From assembly GCA_030522415.1 (NCBI GenBank), contig CM060125.1:29162167-29226166 (forward strand): a DNA stretch of 64,000 bases, read 5' to 3'. The notes under the pieces are model-generated. The model did no database searches, had not been told where the DNA came from, and was given only the letters and a program-made list of their open reading frames with translations. Below, one piece after another: positions 20,408 through 31,560 of this stretch (within the stretch, counting starts at the first letter, position 1; each line of letters begins with the position of its first letter). The position numbers were made by a program, and so were the translations under genes. The DNA comes from Channallabes apus (taxonomy: Eukaryota; Chordata; Actinopteri; Siluriformes; Clariidae).

Positions 20408-21086
20408 CAGAGGTGTCAAGTAACGAAGTACAAATACTTCGTTACCTTACTTAAGTAGAAATTTTGGGTATCTATACTTTACTGGAGTAATTATTTTTCA
20501 GCCGACTTTTTACTTCTACTCCTTACATTTTTAAGCAATTATCTGTACTTTCTACTCCTTACTTTTTAAAAACAGCCTCGTTACTCTATTTTTCTGATCA
20601 GAACGCGCAACCCCTCCGGTCGCATGATAAGAAAGCGGAAAATGCCCCCCCCCGTCACATGATCAGAACGCGCACAACGCCCCCCCCCCCCGTCACATGA
20701 TCAGAACGCGCACAACGCCCCCCCCCGTCACATGATCAGAACGTGCACAACGCCCCCCCGTCACATGATCAGAACGTGCACAACGCCCCCCCCCCTCGTC
20801 ACATGATCAGAACGTGCACAACGCCCCCCCCTCGTCACATGATCAGAACGCGCACAACGCCCCCCCCCCCCCCCGTTGCATGATCAGAAAGCGAGACCTT
20901 AATGCTTTTTTTCCCCCTCACGGTACTTTTACTTTTATACTTTAAGTAGTTTTGAAACCAGTACTTTTAAACTTTTACTTAAGTAAAAAGCTTGGATTGA
21001 TACTTCAACTTCTAAAGAAGTATTTTTGAACCCTAGTATCTATACTTCTACTCAAGTAATGAATGTGAATACTTTTGACACCACTG
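20408..21086 (+). mobile_element. Non-autonomous hAT element, copy A
   Basis: Flanked by the perfect 8 bp duplication GTGAACAG (20400-20407 and 21087-21094). Ends are CAGAGGTGTCAAGTAACGAA and ...TACTTTTGACACCACTG; the interior is full of ACTTTTACTTAAGTA-type subterminal motifs and has no transposase. Removing it restores continuity of the surrounding Tc1 relic. A related 390 bp copy is at 26787-27176. Confidence 0.92.
20600..20885. repeat. Minisatellite inside the hAT element
   Basis: Six or more tandem copies of a ~38 bp unit containing GTCACATGATCAGAACGCGC followed by ACAACG and a C-tract of variable length (7 to 14). The sister element at 26787 has about one copy of this unit, so the array expanded after the family arose. 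Confidence 0.9.
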
Positions 21087-21284
21087 GTGAACAGCCAGCT
21101 TCTTCAGCAATGACCTTTTGTGTGGCATACCCACAGTGTGTGCGGGGTGTCAATGATCATCTTCTGAACAACTGTCAAGTTAAATGATTAGAGTGTGGCA
21201 CCATGAGTCTCCAATATTGAACTTTTTCACAATATAAATTTTTTGTTAGTTTTTTCGGAGATGCAGAATTTTGGGGTTTTATTA

Positions 21285-21459
21285 GGGGTCAGGGGTAGCT
21301 CAGGGGTTAAGGCAAGGACTATGGTTCGGCAAGTCCCAGGTTCAAATCCCACGACCTCCAAGTTACCCCTGTTGGGCCCCTGAGCAAGGCCCCCAACTGC
21401 TCAGACGTATAATGAGATAAAAACGTAAGTCGCTCTGGATCAGGGCGTCTGCCAAATGT
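21285..21459 (+). mobile_element. tRNA-derived SINE (second family)
   Basis: Box A TAGCTCAGGGGTTAAGG at 21296-21312, box B GGTTCAAATCCC at 21339-21350, then TTGGGCCCCTGAGCAAGGCC and the fish SINE/LINE tail GTAAGTCGCTCTGGATCAGG, GCGTCTGCCAAATG. It is inserted in the terminal part of the Tc1 relic. A tail fragment of the same kind lies at 59553-59603. Confidence 0.85.
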
Positions 21460-21600
21460 AAATGCAGTAGATGTAAGCCATAGTCCCCAAAATAAAAATT
21501 AAAAATACACATTTGAAATACATCAGTCTGTGTGTAACATTGAATTACTGAAATAAATAAACTTTTCGATGATATTCTAAGTTATTGAGATGCACCTGTA

Positions 21601-21770
21601 CATACATACTAGTTTGTACTTGCACACATACAGTACTGGACATAATACATGCTACGTGCATACTGGTTGCTTAGTGCACTTGCGTCCATTCATACTAGTT
21701 CACTAGTGCACTTGCTTTCTAGTTAAGCACACTTAGTTGCAAACTTGAATAGTTGCCTACTAGCAATTTA
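21601..21770. repeat. Degenerate tandem repeat, right block
   Basis: CATACTAGTTCACTAGTGCA, then CTTGC, continues the array of 18561-18918 on the far side of the Tc1 relic. Confidence 0.55.
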
Positions 21771-22133
21771 TTATTTCGAATCTACAGTAACATGTCTGAC
21801 TTGTATGCTGTCACACATACGTACACAGCTGTTGCACACAGTTCCCGTACACTACAGCTCACACATGCTAGCACAAGTGCATGAAATTAGCACATTTGCA
21901 AACTGGTGCTTATTGGACGTACTGTACCTGCAACCTACGTACTTGCAACAAATTATGCTTCCCTGCTTGCATTGCTTCATACCAGCGCACGAGCAGCCGC
22001 GCGTCACTGCGTCTCATTCTGACATCCGCGCATACTTTATGTGTTTTATGAAGTCATTTCAGATAAAATTGTTTTCATGTCAACAGTGTAGAAATTCACA
22101 GACGTTTGGAACCCGAGCACACCCTGTTCACCC

Positions 22134-22136
<3 letters not shown>

Positions 22137-22183
<47 letters not shown>

Positions 22184-22287
22184 CATATGTTTGTCGTCTC
22201 CATTCTTATGGTCCAAATGTCTCCAGCTGTTTCTCATAACGTGCACAGCTTGCATAGCCGTGTGTGTGTGTGTGTGTGTGTGTGTGT
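22137..22287. repeat. (CA)n and (TG)n microsatellite pair
   Basis: (CA)23 at 22137-22182 and (TG)14 at 22260-22287, in opposite sense 78 bp apart, so a transcript could fold into a CA/TG hairpin. Further GT-rich text follows to about 22440. Confidence 0.95.
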
Positions 22288-22469
22288 TCCATTCTAAAGC
22301 TATATGACTGCAGCTGCGTCTGTCTCAGAGGGTTTCCTCCCAGTTGAGGGTGTGTGTGGGTGAGTTGGTGTGTGTGTGGGCGAGTTTTGTTGTCATTGGG
22401 CGAGCACATAATCACAGAAACTGGTGTGTGTGAGTGTGTGTGTTTTTTCTCAGCTCTTTCCTGTGAGAG

Positions 22470-22770
22470 CTGGTAATGAAACACCGAGCGGAGCCCCAGC
22501 GTCTCCGCCCCCCCGGGGGACGTGTTAGTTCGACCCGAGCTCCTCCGTACGTGTTTCTGAGCGAAGCTGAGTGAAATCGAGAGCAGCGTGGTGCGAAAAA
22601 CAAAGCGCCCCAGTTAAAACCAGGCACTTCCCGTCAGAGTTAACTGCTGGTTTCACCTTTGACCCCGGCACCATTACACGGAATTCGGGGCGGCGGAGAG
22701 CTCGGGTCTGGTCGGGTTAACACGACAACGCTAATGGCACATGCAGGGCTATTAAAGCTGGCGAGAATGT
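22470..22770. other. CpG-rich unique segment
   Basis: Much richer in C+G and CpG than its AT-rich surroundings (for example CCGAGCGGAGCCCCAGCG, GGAATTCGGGGCGGCGGAGA). It has no long open frame and no repeat. It could be a promoter, enhancer or first-exon region; I see no TATA box or coding start I would defend. Confidence 0.3.
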
Positions 22771-22819
22771 GCTGCTACAGCTGGAATCTGATGTGTGTGT
22801 GTGTGTGTGTGTGTGTGCG

Positions 22820-23675
22820 GCATTGCTTACATTTTTACTGCCTTGTTGAATTTGTTTTCTTACCCCGATTCACACCAGAGTGTATAAGGGTGTGTGCTGG
22901 TGTGTTGATTATTCTTCATGTCAGATAAATATTGCCACTTCATCAGGAATGTTCGCTACAAGCGGTTTTTATGTCATCTATTAACACTTACACCCTGTTT
23001 AATTCCAAAAATGCCATCAAACTATTTAAACAAAGACTAAGAGACCAATATAAATTTTTTTTTTACTCCTAATAACTAGCTTCTGGCTTTTTTTATTATT
23101 ATTATTCGACACATTTACTGTAATGATATTACATTCCCACGATCACTCATCAGCCAGGCCGGTTCCATCGTAAAGTCCTTGTCTATGTCGCGTCTGGCTC
23201 CCGTCTCACTTCGTCGAGGTCACAAATTAACTGAGTCGCTTAAAAACACAGGAGGAGAAAAAGCAACGCGTAGGAAACATTCAAAGATGGATATACAGGC
23301 CAGAAGAGACACTGCTATACACATACTTTATTTCTTTGTAAGTTAAAATAAATAATGTTTTTTAAATAACTTCAATAAAAAAAAAAAAGCTGATTCAGCA
23401 ATGTCAGCAGTCTTCTTAGAGATTGAGAAATCCCGCCTTATTCGTTCCTAGAGCGTGAAGGGCGGGGCTTAAATAGTTTTTAGCGCAGTTTAGCACAATA
23501 CTTCTTAGAGCTCGATGTCACCACATTTACGTATAATTAAGTCATTTATAAATAATAATGATGATTACTGGCATAATAAAAATGAACAATTGAAAAGATG
23601 TTAGCCAGCGTCTGTCAGTAACCTTGTGAGAGGGTTAGGAAATCCCACCAATAGTTATTTATTGTTATTAGAGGT
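22820..23675. other. No feature seen
   Basis: Anonymous DNA after a (TG)n at 22794-22817. Confidence 0.3.
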
Positions 23676-23679
23676 GCCT

Positions 23680-24212
23680 ACTTTAAAGTGCCTACTACGA
23701 GCGACGTTCAAGCCAAACAGGGACTCGTGGTGAACATTTTCAGGCCTGTAGGTGATATAGACCTTTACAGAACACATCCGGCACAGCGCGGTGATGAGAC
23801 CCTCAGCCGCAGTAAAGCATTTAAACCCAAGAAGGCTGTAAATGACGATCCCGGCCAAGGTGGCGTGGAGCCCAGTGCACTCATCCCCGTGAACATTCAG
23901 CGACTGACCCATGAAAATTGAATGATTGCCAACGTGCGATGTAGGAGAGACGCATGTACTGTACACACAATCATTCACCAACACCACTCGCACATTACAG
24001 GAGCTCGTCTGGGAGTTACTGCCACATGCCCCGTACACTCCAAACCATTTCCATGTTTGGGACATTATTAAAGGGGTTCCTGGGAGGCCAGTGTTTCTGA
24101 CGTGAAGCACTAGTGAAACACTGGGATTATATCGAGAAATAAAGGGAGTTTTTTATTCTCAGAATTGGGTTCTGTTGTTCTGCACAATCACAAGTCCCGC
24201 TTTGAACACCCC
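23680..24212 (+). mobile_element. Mariner-type transposon relic
   Basis: Ends resemble inverted copies of GTTCAAGCCAAACAGGGACT (about 23708) and AAGTCCCGCTTTGAACACC (about 24192). Between them, diverged transposase text on the plus strand resembles the N-terminal DxYRRxxAQxGDETLSRSKxF region and the C-terminal HxWxxxKGVPGRPVF region, with frameshifts and a large central deletion. Related relics are at 9085/14281, 25199, 31140, 57358 and 62760. Confidence 0.65.
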
Positions 24213-24214
24213 GT

Positions 24215-24780
24215 GTATTTACTTACTTTATTTGCTTTTTAAACAGCGTACCTCTATTCGTTCAACACAAAGAGCTTTCCTCCCTTTCAGACTTACGATA
24301 AAGTGGAAATTACTGCAGCTGGACTTTGTGTCATGATTTAAATGCAGGAGTTTTTGTTAAACCAAATTGTTTATTCCCCGTCTGTCTCTTTACATGGTTG
24401 CACAAGTCCGTGAATAACGCAGAGGCGATTCGGGAAGCCCGAGCCGCGATCCTCGTTTGCTTAAGCCTTAAACAGGAAGTAAACGATTTCCACACAGGGT
24501 CTTATGGAAGTCTGGGTTCTTTTAAAAGCTCAACTCCGTGTCTGGGTTAAAAGCTTCCAGGAAGAGAAGCAGCCTTGCTTTTCCTTTTGGGATTTTTATA
24601 CCTGCAGCGAACTAAAAATAGCCGCGCTAGGAGATCTATTTTTGTTATTCTTCCACTTTGTTCATTTGTCATAAAAATAAAATAAATAAATATATATATA
24701 TGAGATATTTTTTTCTTCTAAATTAGTATTTAATATGTTGTGCGAGAAGCTGCTGCAATCCCCAGTGAGAGGAAATCAAG
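24215..24780. other. No gene; one motif-rich segment
   Basis: Anonymous DNA. The part at 24540-24640 is compact and low in repeats, and contains a perfect MEF2-type site. Confidence 0.25.
24612..24621 (+). promoter_or_regulatory. MEF2-like site
   Basis: CTAAAAATAG matches the CTA(A/T)4TAG MEF2 consensus and sits near a TTTTTATACC. A single motif match in 64 kb is weak evidence. Confidence 0.2.
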
Positions 24781-24915
24781 TCACTTATACAGTACATACT
24801 GTATACCGTGTGTATGGGTGTGCGTGCGTGTGTGTGTGTAGAATATATATACAGAATCAATGTCTAGTTTATTAGAATATATTGCAGACAGGTACTGACA
24901 AAAATAACTTCCATA

Positions 24916-24927
<12 letters not shown>

Positions 24928-24950
<23 letters not shown>

Positions 24951-25067
24951 CTCTAGCCTTAAACACTACTACGCACACACAGTATAATGTTACCTATAAA
25001 GGTGACTTATGTATCCTATATGTGCATGTAATAAAATAAAAACAGAGGGAAGAAAGAAATAAAGAGT

Positions 25068-25125
<58 letters not shown>
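24928..25125. repeat. (CA)n and (TG)n microsatellites
   Basis: (CA)11 at 24928-24949 and (TG)27 at 25072-25125, with anonymous DNA between. Confidence 0.95.
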
Positions 25126-25127
<2 letters not shown>

Positions 25128-25198
25128 GAGAAAAAGTGAGAGAGAGGGAGTTTGATGCAGTGATGCTGATTGGATGTGATCAGCTACATTTCAATATG

Positions 25199-25515
25199 AG
25201 AGGCGTTCGAGTCAATGAGGGACTTTTGATTGCACACAGTTTCGAGAGTTAAAGCTCTCTTTATTTCTTTACATAATCTCCTGCAGCACTAACACACTTA
25301 TCTCAATCATAATCAGACTGTCTGCTTCACATCTAAAACACCGGCCTCCCAGGAACTCCTTTAACAGGCCAAACGTGTGGTCAGGACTGTACGGGGGGGG
25401 GGTGTTTCCGTGCTTGAAGTCTCTTGTAAATGTCAATCCCTTTTATGCCTTCATTCGCCAGAAATTGCATCACCAGTCCCGGTTTGACATGAACGCCTCT
25501 CCCCTGAGTTCATAA
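25199..25515 (-). mobile_element. Mariner-type transposon relic
   Basis: Starts with GGCGTTCGAGTCAATGAGGG, ends near TCACCAGTCCCGGTTTGACA. The middle has CCTCCCAGGAACTCCTTTAA, the complement of the GVPGR transposase motif of the family. Internally deleted. Confidence 0.65.
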
Positions 25516-25626
25516 AAGATATGAAAGATGAAAGTCTAACAAAATCAGCAACTTATTTGCATTCGTGGCGTTTTGCCTTAAAGATCACAAGCTGTATTTT
25601 TTGTCTTGATGTTATTTTCGCGCATG

Positions 25627-25777
25627 TGTGTGTGTGTGTGTGTGTGCCTGCACTCGTGCACACGCGGTGGCGGGTGCTGACAAAAAGCAGCAAATCTGCG
25701 AAAAGCCCACCGAGGTGTCACTCCTGCACCCTGTGCTGACTTTAAGACGACAAAGCAGTAAAATAAAGCTCTCTCAT

Positions 25778-25837
<60 letters not shown>

Positions 25838-26045
25838 GGCTGATGCACACATATCCAAATGCACATAGAAAGTGTTTGTTCTGCGAGAGTAACAAATGTG
25901 GTGACAGCTTTTGGAGCGACTGAGTAAATCCTGCTGCAGCTGCTTCTGCCTGAGCGAATCTGAACAAAACAAACAACCGCATCTAAACTGCGGCGTATGC
26001 TCGCTGAAAAGAAAAGAAATGTGTGTGTGTGTGTGTGTGTGTGTG
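25627..26045. repeat. Cluster of (TG)n and (CA)n microsatellites
   Basis: (TG)10 at 25627-25646, (CA)28 at 25779-25834, and (TG)12 at 26021-26045. Anonymous DNA lies between and continues to 26510. Confidence 0.95.
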
Positions 26046-26510
26046 CGTATGTGTTATACTGTGTTTTTTTTAACCAGCTGATGATAATGTGTGTGCTGTT
26101 AATGCGCCTTGAAAATGTTTCATCAAATCTGTCTCAATTTTTTTTTCTGCATAAGTGTGACCTTGTGTGACCTTGCTATAAAAAAAAGCGAAGTGAGAAG
26201 AGAATCGCACGTGCACATTAGCAGCTCAACAGCTCGCAGTCTTTGGGGTTTGGATCCGCATGTTAGATTTTTTCAAGCCATTCGTGGCTAGTTATTTCCT
26301 GTAGTCGTGTGAGAAAGCGGGCATGAGATGAGGGGAGGAATGCACATCGTCCCCAATTCTAGCCATAATTTCACATTAATAGTGGGCGTGTTAAAAAGAA
26401 AAACTTTTTTAATTATTCCCACAATCGGATCCATTGTGCGATTCCATGCATCGGTCCTCACTAGATTCGTTTCCTGTTTTGGAGAGCGGTGCTTTTTGGG
26501 TTGCGCAGAA

Positions 26511-26628
26511 GACATGGGGAGGACGTGCAAACCCCATGCACACAGAGGCAGCAATCGAGCCTAACCGGGAATCGAACCCGGACCGTGGAGGTTCAAGGCG
26601 ACAACACAAACCACTACACCAACATGCA
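26511..26628 (-). mobile_element. tRNA-headed SINE, 5' fragment
   Basis: Minus-strand head of the 8627 family: GGGAATCGAACCCGGACC (box B complement) and AACCACTACACCAACATGC, with the flanking GGAGGACGTGCAAACCCCAT. The tail is missing. Confidence 0.8.
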
Positions 26629-26786
26629 GAACTCGCTTTTTCAGTGATATCTTTACGTATGTTTCATATGAAACCAGTCTCAGAAATATTTCTGTCTGTC
26701 TGTTTGTCTGTCCAGCCAGATTTTGTCCCAGCATCAAGCAAACCTGTCTGGACAGAATTTAATGAATCTTCTGCACTACTCAGATC

Positions 26787-27176
26787 CAAAGGTGTCAAAT
26801 ACTTCGTTACCTTACTTAAGTAGAAATTTTGGGTATCTATACTTTACTGGAGTAATTATTTTTCAGGCGACTTTTTACTTCTACTCCTTACATTTTAAAA
26901 ATAGCCTTGTTACTCCTATTTTTATGATCAGAATGCGCACAACCCCCCCCTCCCCCTGCACCCCGGGTCGCATGATCAGAACGCGTGACCTTAATGCTTT
27001 TTTCCCCCCTGACCCTGTTACTTTTACTTTTATACTTGAAGTAGTTTTGAAACTTTTTACACTTTTACTTGAGTAAAAAGCTCGAGTTGATACTTCAACT
27101 TCTAAAGAAATCTTTTTAAACCCTGGTATCTATACTTCTACTCAAGTAATGAATGTGAATACTTTTGACACCACTG
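26787..27176 (+). mobile_element. Non-autonomous hAT element, copy B
   Basis: Perfect 8 bp target duplication CTCAGATC (26779-26786 and 27177-27184). Same ends and interior as copy A at 20408 (GGTATCTATACTTTACTGGA), but 390 bp long because the internal C-rich unit is not amplified. Confidence 0.92.
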
Positions 27177-27184
27177 CTCAGATC

Positions 27185-27730
27185 TCGGCCTGAAGTTTAA
27201 CCTGCACCATAGGTGAAATCAAAAAATGAGTAAAAGTGATGTTATGAACAGTTATGTGGTGGATTTAATAATCTACTGTATAATAATCTACTAATGCGTT
27301 ACTGTCTCAATGTAAACAAACACCTGCACCAATAGATATTAATTAGAAAAGATAAAGTGAATATTTTGACTGGGATTAGTTCATATTTTCACTTTGTCTG
27401 AAATAACAGCGCTGAAGTGGTATAAGTGAATTTTAACACGCTGGAGTCGTTTTAAGACAAAACTTCATCTTTATCTGATCTACTTTTTCCATTTCTCATC
27501 TGTGATTCTCTCTCCGATTACCGAACAGGGAGTGTATTTGTCTGAGCACCAAAGAAGGACAACTTAGTGTAAACAAGGCGTCAGATACTCAACCTTACAG
27601 AATGTCATTTCTGTCTATTAATAAGTTAGACAGAGAGTTCTGCTGTACAGAAACACACACGGACACGGACGTGGACTTCAACCTCAAATAATAATAATAA
27701 TAATAATAATAATATCACTAATTACATTAA
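27185..27730. other. No gene; (AAT)n at 27686-27713
   Basis: Anonymous AT-rich DNA ending in about nine AAT units directly before a SINE. Confidence 0.4.
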
Positions 27731-28027
27731 GGCGGCACGGTGGTGTAGTAGTTAGCACTGTCGCCTTGCACCTCCAGGGGCTGGGTTCGATTCCCGGCCA
27801 GACTTGATTCCCCCGTGCTTGGTGGGTTTTCTCTGGGTACTCCAGTTTCCTCCCACATTCCAAATACATGTAGGTAAGGTTAATTGCACATAGTGTGTGC
27901 CCTGTGATGATTTGGCACCGTGTCCTGGGTTGTTCTCTGTCTTGAGCCCTAAGCCTCCTGGGATAGGCTCCAGGCCCCCTGCGACCCTGAATACAGTATA
28001 AAGCGGTATAGAAGATGAGTGAGTGAG
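27731..28027 (+). mobile_element. tRNA-headed SINE, copy 4
   Basis: GGCGGCACGGTGGTGTAGTA head with box B GGTTCGATTCCC, body, then tail GGATAGGCTCCAGGCCCCCT, AAGCGGTATAGAAGATGAGT and GAGTGAG end. The best-preserved ends in the window. Confidence 0.9.
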
Positions 28028-28189
28028 ATTATTTCTAGCTTTTACCTTTTAACTATTTCTCCCCACTATTTTCCCATCAACGACGAGTACTAATGCTAGT
28101 CTTTCCTAAATCTGTGCATAAGCTGAGCTCCATAAATACATTAATGTGAACGAACTCGAGTATTTACTTGTAATGAGTATGGAGTCCTG

Positions 28190-28370
28190 ATTCCTTGAAC
28201 CTCACTGAACGATCACCTTCAAGATGAGCTTGGAGCCTCTTCTACATCCTGATATCTGCAGCCGACCTCACTAACACAAATTCCATCATCCAAGCACCAA
28301 AATCTAGTGGGAAGCCTTCCCAGGCTGAGAAGAGTGGAGAACATTTGTCAGGGAACGGAATGGAATGCTC
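28190..28370 (+). mobile_element. Tc1 transposase C-terminal relic
   Basis: A decayed frame retains the order of a Tc1 C-terminus (DLTN, then ..SGKPSQ.. corresponding to the usual ESLPRR region), without the final AKGGPT-type end. No inverted repeats are seen. Confidence 0.4.
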
Positions 28371-28379
28371 AACAAGCGT

Positions 28380-28970
28380 ATCAACTGGTGGCCGTCCTGT
28401 CTAGTTTCCTCGGTGTCACCCAAGAATAAACAGGAAGTAACACGACAAGTTGAATCGATCACAGTATTCGGTATGCAGTGCTAGGAACAGCTAGTTTCCT
28501 CTCTTGATGCAGACCACATTGTGCTTCGGTGGATATGAGCATCAAACTAGAAAGCTAAAAAAAAAAAAAAACACACAAGTGCAAAAAAGATCATTGAGTG
28601 CAACCGGTATGAAATACATCGCCTGGTATAAGCTGTACAGAAGTACATGCGATGCAATGCGATGCAATGACAGCGTTGCAACTGCAAAACTGCACATCTC
28701 GATTTGAGATCGACTACAGATTGGAGGGATGCAGCTGAGGTTGAGGAAGTGTCAAAGGTGGAACCGCACTCTGTGTGACATCACTGGGGTTTCTACATCT
28801 GGGGGTTTTCCAGTGAGTTCCAGCGTTTCCAGAGACGTAGTCGCAGTAGTAGTAGGCTTCATATTCGTATAAATGAGGCTAGGTTTTAATCCGAACACAG
28901 TTACAAATAGTGTCGCAAATAATGTGTAACACCCCTCGTACCTACAGTCCCCAAGGAATGAGAGCTGGAG
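28380..28970. other. No feature seen
   Basis: Anonymous DNA with a poly-A of about 15 at 28558 and a short GATGCAATGC duplication at 28650-28668. Confidence 0.3.
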
Positions 28971-28974
28971 AGAG

Positions 28975-29009
<35 letters not shown>
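28975..29009. repeat. (GA)n microsatellite
   Basis: About 16 GA units. A separate TCTTC/CGTCT-rich run lies at about 29310-29355. Confidence 0.95.
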
Positions 29010-29013
<4 letters not shown>

Positions 29014-29396
29014 AGATCAGTGGAGAATGGTGTTGAGTGTAGGAGGTGGAGGAGGCTGAGAAAGAGAAAGACAGCGAGGGACGGAGGGGGAGTTGTTCAG
29101 CAGTGTGTTGTGGGAACGAGGGGGTCAAGCTCAGCAGGAAGAAGGCTTTTCTGGCATGACGGCAGAGAAAAGGATTGTGGGAACTTACACAGGATTAGTG
29201 GGGCGTCTGATGTCCGCGCACACATATAAACATGTCCTTCTCCAAGCACACAGTCACAAACATACTCACACAAATATTCAGATAGACACACATTTAGACA
29301 CACTCATGCTCTCGTCTCTTCTCTTTTCTTCTCGTCTCGTCTCTTCTCTTCTCAGCTCTGCAACTTCCTTTCATATTCTTGAGGTCTTACAGCACA

Positions 29397-29868
29397 GTTG
29401 TATGGAATGTGAATGTGTATGAATCAAAATGGTCAGATAGTCCCTGGTGAACAAGCCGAGGGCGACAGTGGCAAGGAAAAACTCCCTGAGATGGTAATAG
29501 GAAGAAACCTTGAGAGGAACTAGACTCGACAGGGAACCCATCCTCATCTGGGTGAAACAGATAGCAGGAAATGATCTGCATTTATACAGTGTGTTAGGTG
29601 GCAGCAGTTCAGCTATAATAGTTGAGTTAATTGATGTTAAAATGGAGTCCAGGTAGTTATTGGAGACTCAGGTAGACTTGTAGAAAGTTCCAGTCCTGAA
29701 CTATAGAGCAACAGCAGCCACGTCAAGTCCTCAGAGAAACAGCTGTCAACATCAGTCGAGGCCAGAACCGTCTTCATGGTCGAGTGAAACCGTCCCCAGA
29801 CACCAGACGCATCCCAAAGAGACACACGGGGCATCCATGTGACAAGATCTCCAACCAGAAGCGGTTAT
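29397..29868 (+). repeat. Interspersed fish repeat, copy 2
   Basis: Matches 4869-5330 almost throughout (GACAGTGGCAAGGAAAAACT, CATCCTCATCTGGGTGAAAC, AAGAGACACACGGGGCATCC). It lacks the AATTC-rich 5' end. Confidence 0.85.
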
Positions 29869-30019
29869 AATGAACATGAATGTGATGTTGGTCTTTCATT
29901 AAACTGCTCAGACAGGGTAAACACATTTTTAAAAGAAGAAATGCCCAAGGCTTTGGAGCACTAGGTTTTTGCGTTTTCTGAAATCAACACAGAGTCAAAA
30001 TTACACCTAGATTGTTAGT

Positions 30020-30880
30020 TTAATGCTGTCTTTTACTATGCCAAGCCCACAGGCTCTCAAAGGGGTTTGTATGACATTACTTCTAGGATTGACCAACACA
30101 AAGATCAATGGGAAAGTCAACAGAGCTCAGTGCAGATCTGAGAAACAGGATGTAAAACTTATAGGTCAGGAAATCAGGAACACCTCTTGGAGCCTTTTCT
30201 ACACAACTAAAGATTCCAAGGTCAGTTCAAGTCATTTAACATACAGTAAGTTTAAGTTATTGGGAAGGGGGACACTTTGCCTAGCCCCAATCTGTCAGCC
30301 TCAACTGAGAGCAAATTGGTTCAGATGCCCAGGAAGAACTCAGGAACCACCAAGGCAACAGACCTGCCATGAACGGGACCTGTAGAAACACTATCTACAC
30401 TCAAGCCAACTTTCATATCACCATGGACTAATGACATCATCACAATGAAGCCCGACTAAAGTTTGCAGCTGAGCACAAGGACAAAGAAACACCTTCTCCA
30501 GATAAATTTGGAGGAGTTAAAGTGAGGCATCCAACCCCAACAATGCTGCACTAGATGTTAAGCATGGTGCAAGGAGGAGAACCTTAGAATTTTTCAGCAG
30601 AAGCACAAATTATCAGCCAGACAGTTGGACCTTGGACAAAGTAAAATGCTTCAATAGGACAATGACCTCAAACACACATAAAACCTGGCTGTGGACTAGA
30701 TACTAAAGCCGGCATATTTTACGACTTTGGAGCCTCGACCCAAATAAAAACTTGTGGGTCACGCAGACACCCAACAAATTTAACTCAACTACCAATTCTG
30801 CCAAGAAGAGTCCTCAAATATCCAACCTGAATTCTGCCTCAAAGTTTGTTACCTCGATTTGATATCTTGTATGCGACCAC
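30020..30880 (+). mobile_element. Tc1-like transposase relic
   Basis: Plus-strand relic with many stops. Recognisable pieces are TTTGCAGCTGAGCACAAGGA near 30458, GTTAAGCATGGTGCAAGGAG near 30558 (HGGG box region), AATGACCTCAAACACACAT near 30661 (second catalytic Asp region) and GGAGCCTCGACCCAAATAAA near 30729 (the PDLNPIE region, deleted). Boundaries are not seen. Confidence 0.65.
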
Positions 30881-31139
30881 ATTTTTCGACAAGACGTAAT
30901 CAAGATGTACATTCCATGGCTACGTGTTCACTAGGAGAGCTTGTAGATCCTCAGTGAGGCCTTATGAAAATCAGCAGGCAAATGAAATTCCTCAAAGCTC
31001 TGTTTGCATGTTGCGAAACAAGAGGACAAACTTGCGTCTTAAAATGTTGGTTTTGCTGTAAACACGAGACTCTGTGACGTCTCGCAGCTGAGACTTTACA
31101 GCTTGGACTTATAAACTTCAACACAAAATTCAATGTGCG

Positions 31140-31560
31140 TTAAGTTTGAGGTTCGTCGTTCTGCCTGATCAAAAGCGGGACTATCCTAGCGTTTCACTAG
31201 TGTTCGGATATCATCAAGGTAGAAAGACTGTCAGAAAGCTGGAGCCGTGATCGTACTACTTGCTTTAACGGCCCAAACATGTGGAAATGGAGCGAGGTCA
31301 GGCCTGTACGGGGGACCTGGCAATAACTCCCAGCTGAGTTCCTGTAATGTGCAAGTGGTGTTGGTGAATGATTGTCTCCCCACTGTACTGAGCTTCAAGT
31401 TTTCTGTAAATGTTAATTGCTTTTACGCCCAAAGTTAATTGGTTTCACGTCCATAAAGCTGCAGTTGGCAGGTGTCACATGTTTCTTGATAGTGTTCGCC
31501 CTTCCTGGTTCATGCATGGAGCCTTGGTGGGCGAGCGCCCTAATGATGGGTGTGAACTGG
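31140..31560 (-). mobile_element. Mariner-type transposon relic
   Basis: TTTAACGGCCCAAACATGTG, then CTCCCAGCTGAGTTCCTGTA, and AAGTGGTGTTGGTGAATGAT match the reverse strand of 23680-24212. The left end near 31145 is weak. Confidence 0.65.

Larger units (their letters stand above)
19484..21598 (-). mobile_element. Degenerate Tc1-like transposon with nested insertions
   Basis: Termini CAGGTGCATCTCAATAAATT (19484) and its complement ending TTGAGATGCACCTG (21598), each flanked by TA. The transposase relic on the minus strand is riddled with stops and deletions; recognisable pieces lie at 19740-20000, 20020-20400 and 21090-21230. A hAT MITE (20408-21086) and a SINE (about 21285-21459) are inserted inside. 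Confidence 0.88.

Noticed and set aside
22046..25982. Frames containing runs of CVCVCV or THTHTH
   Set aside because: They are translations of TG/CA microsatellites; the same pattern appears throughout the window.
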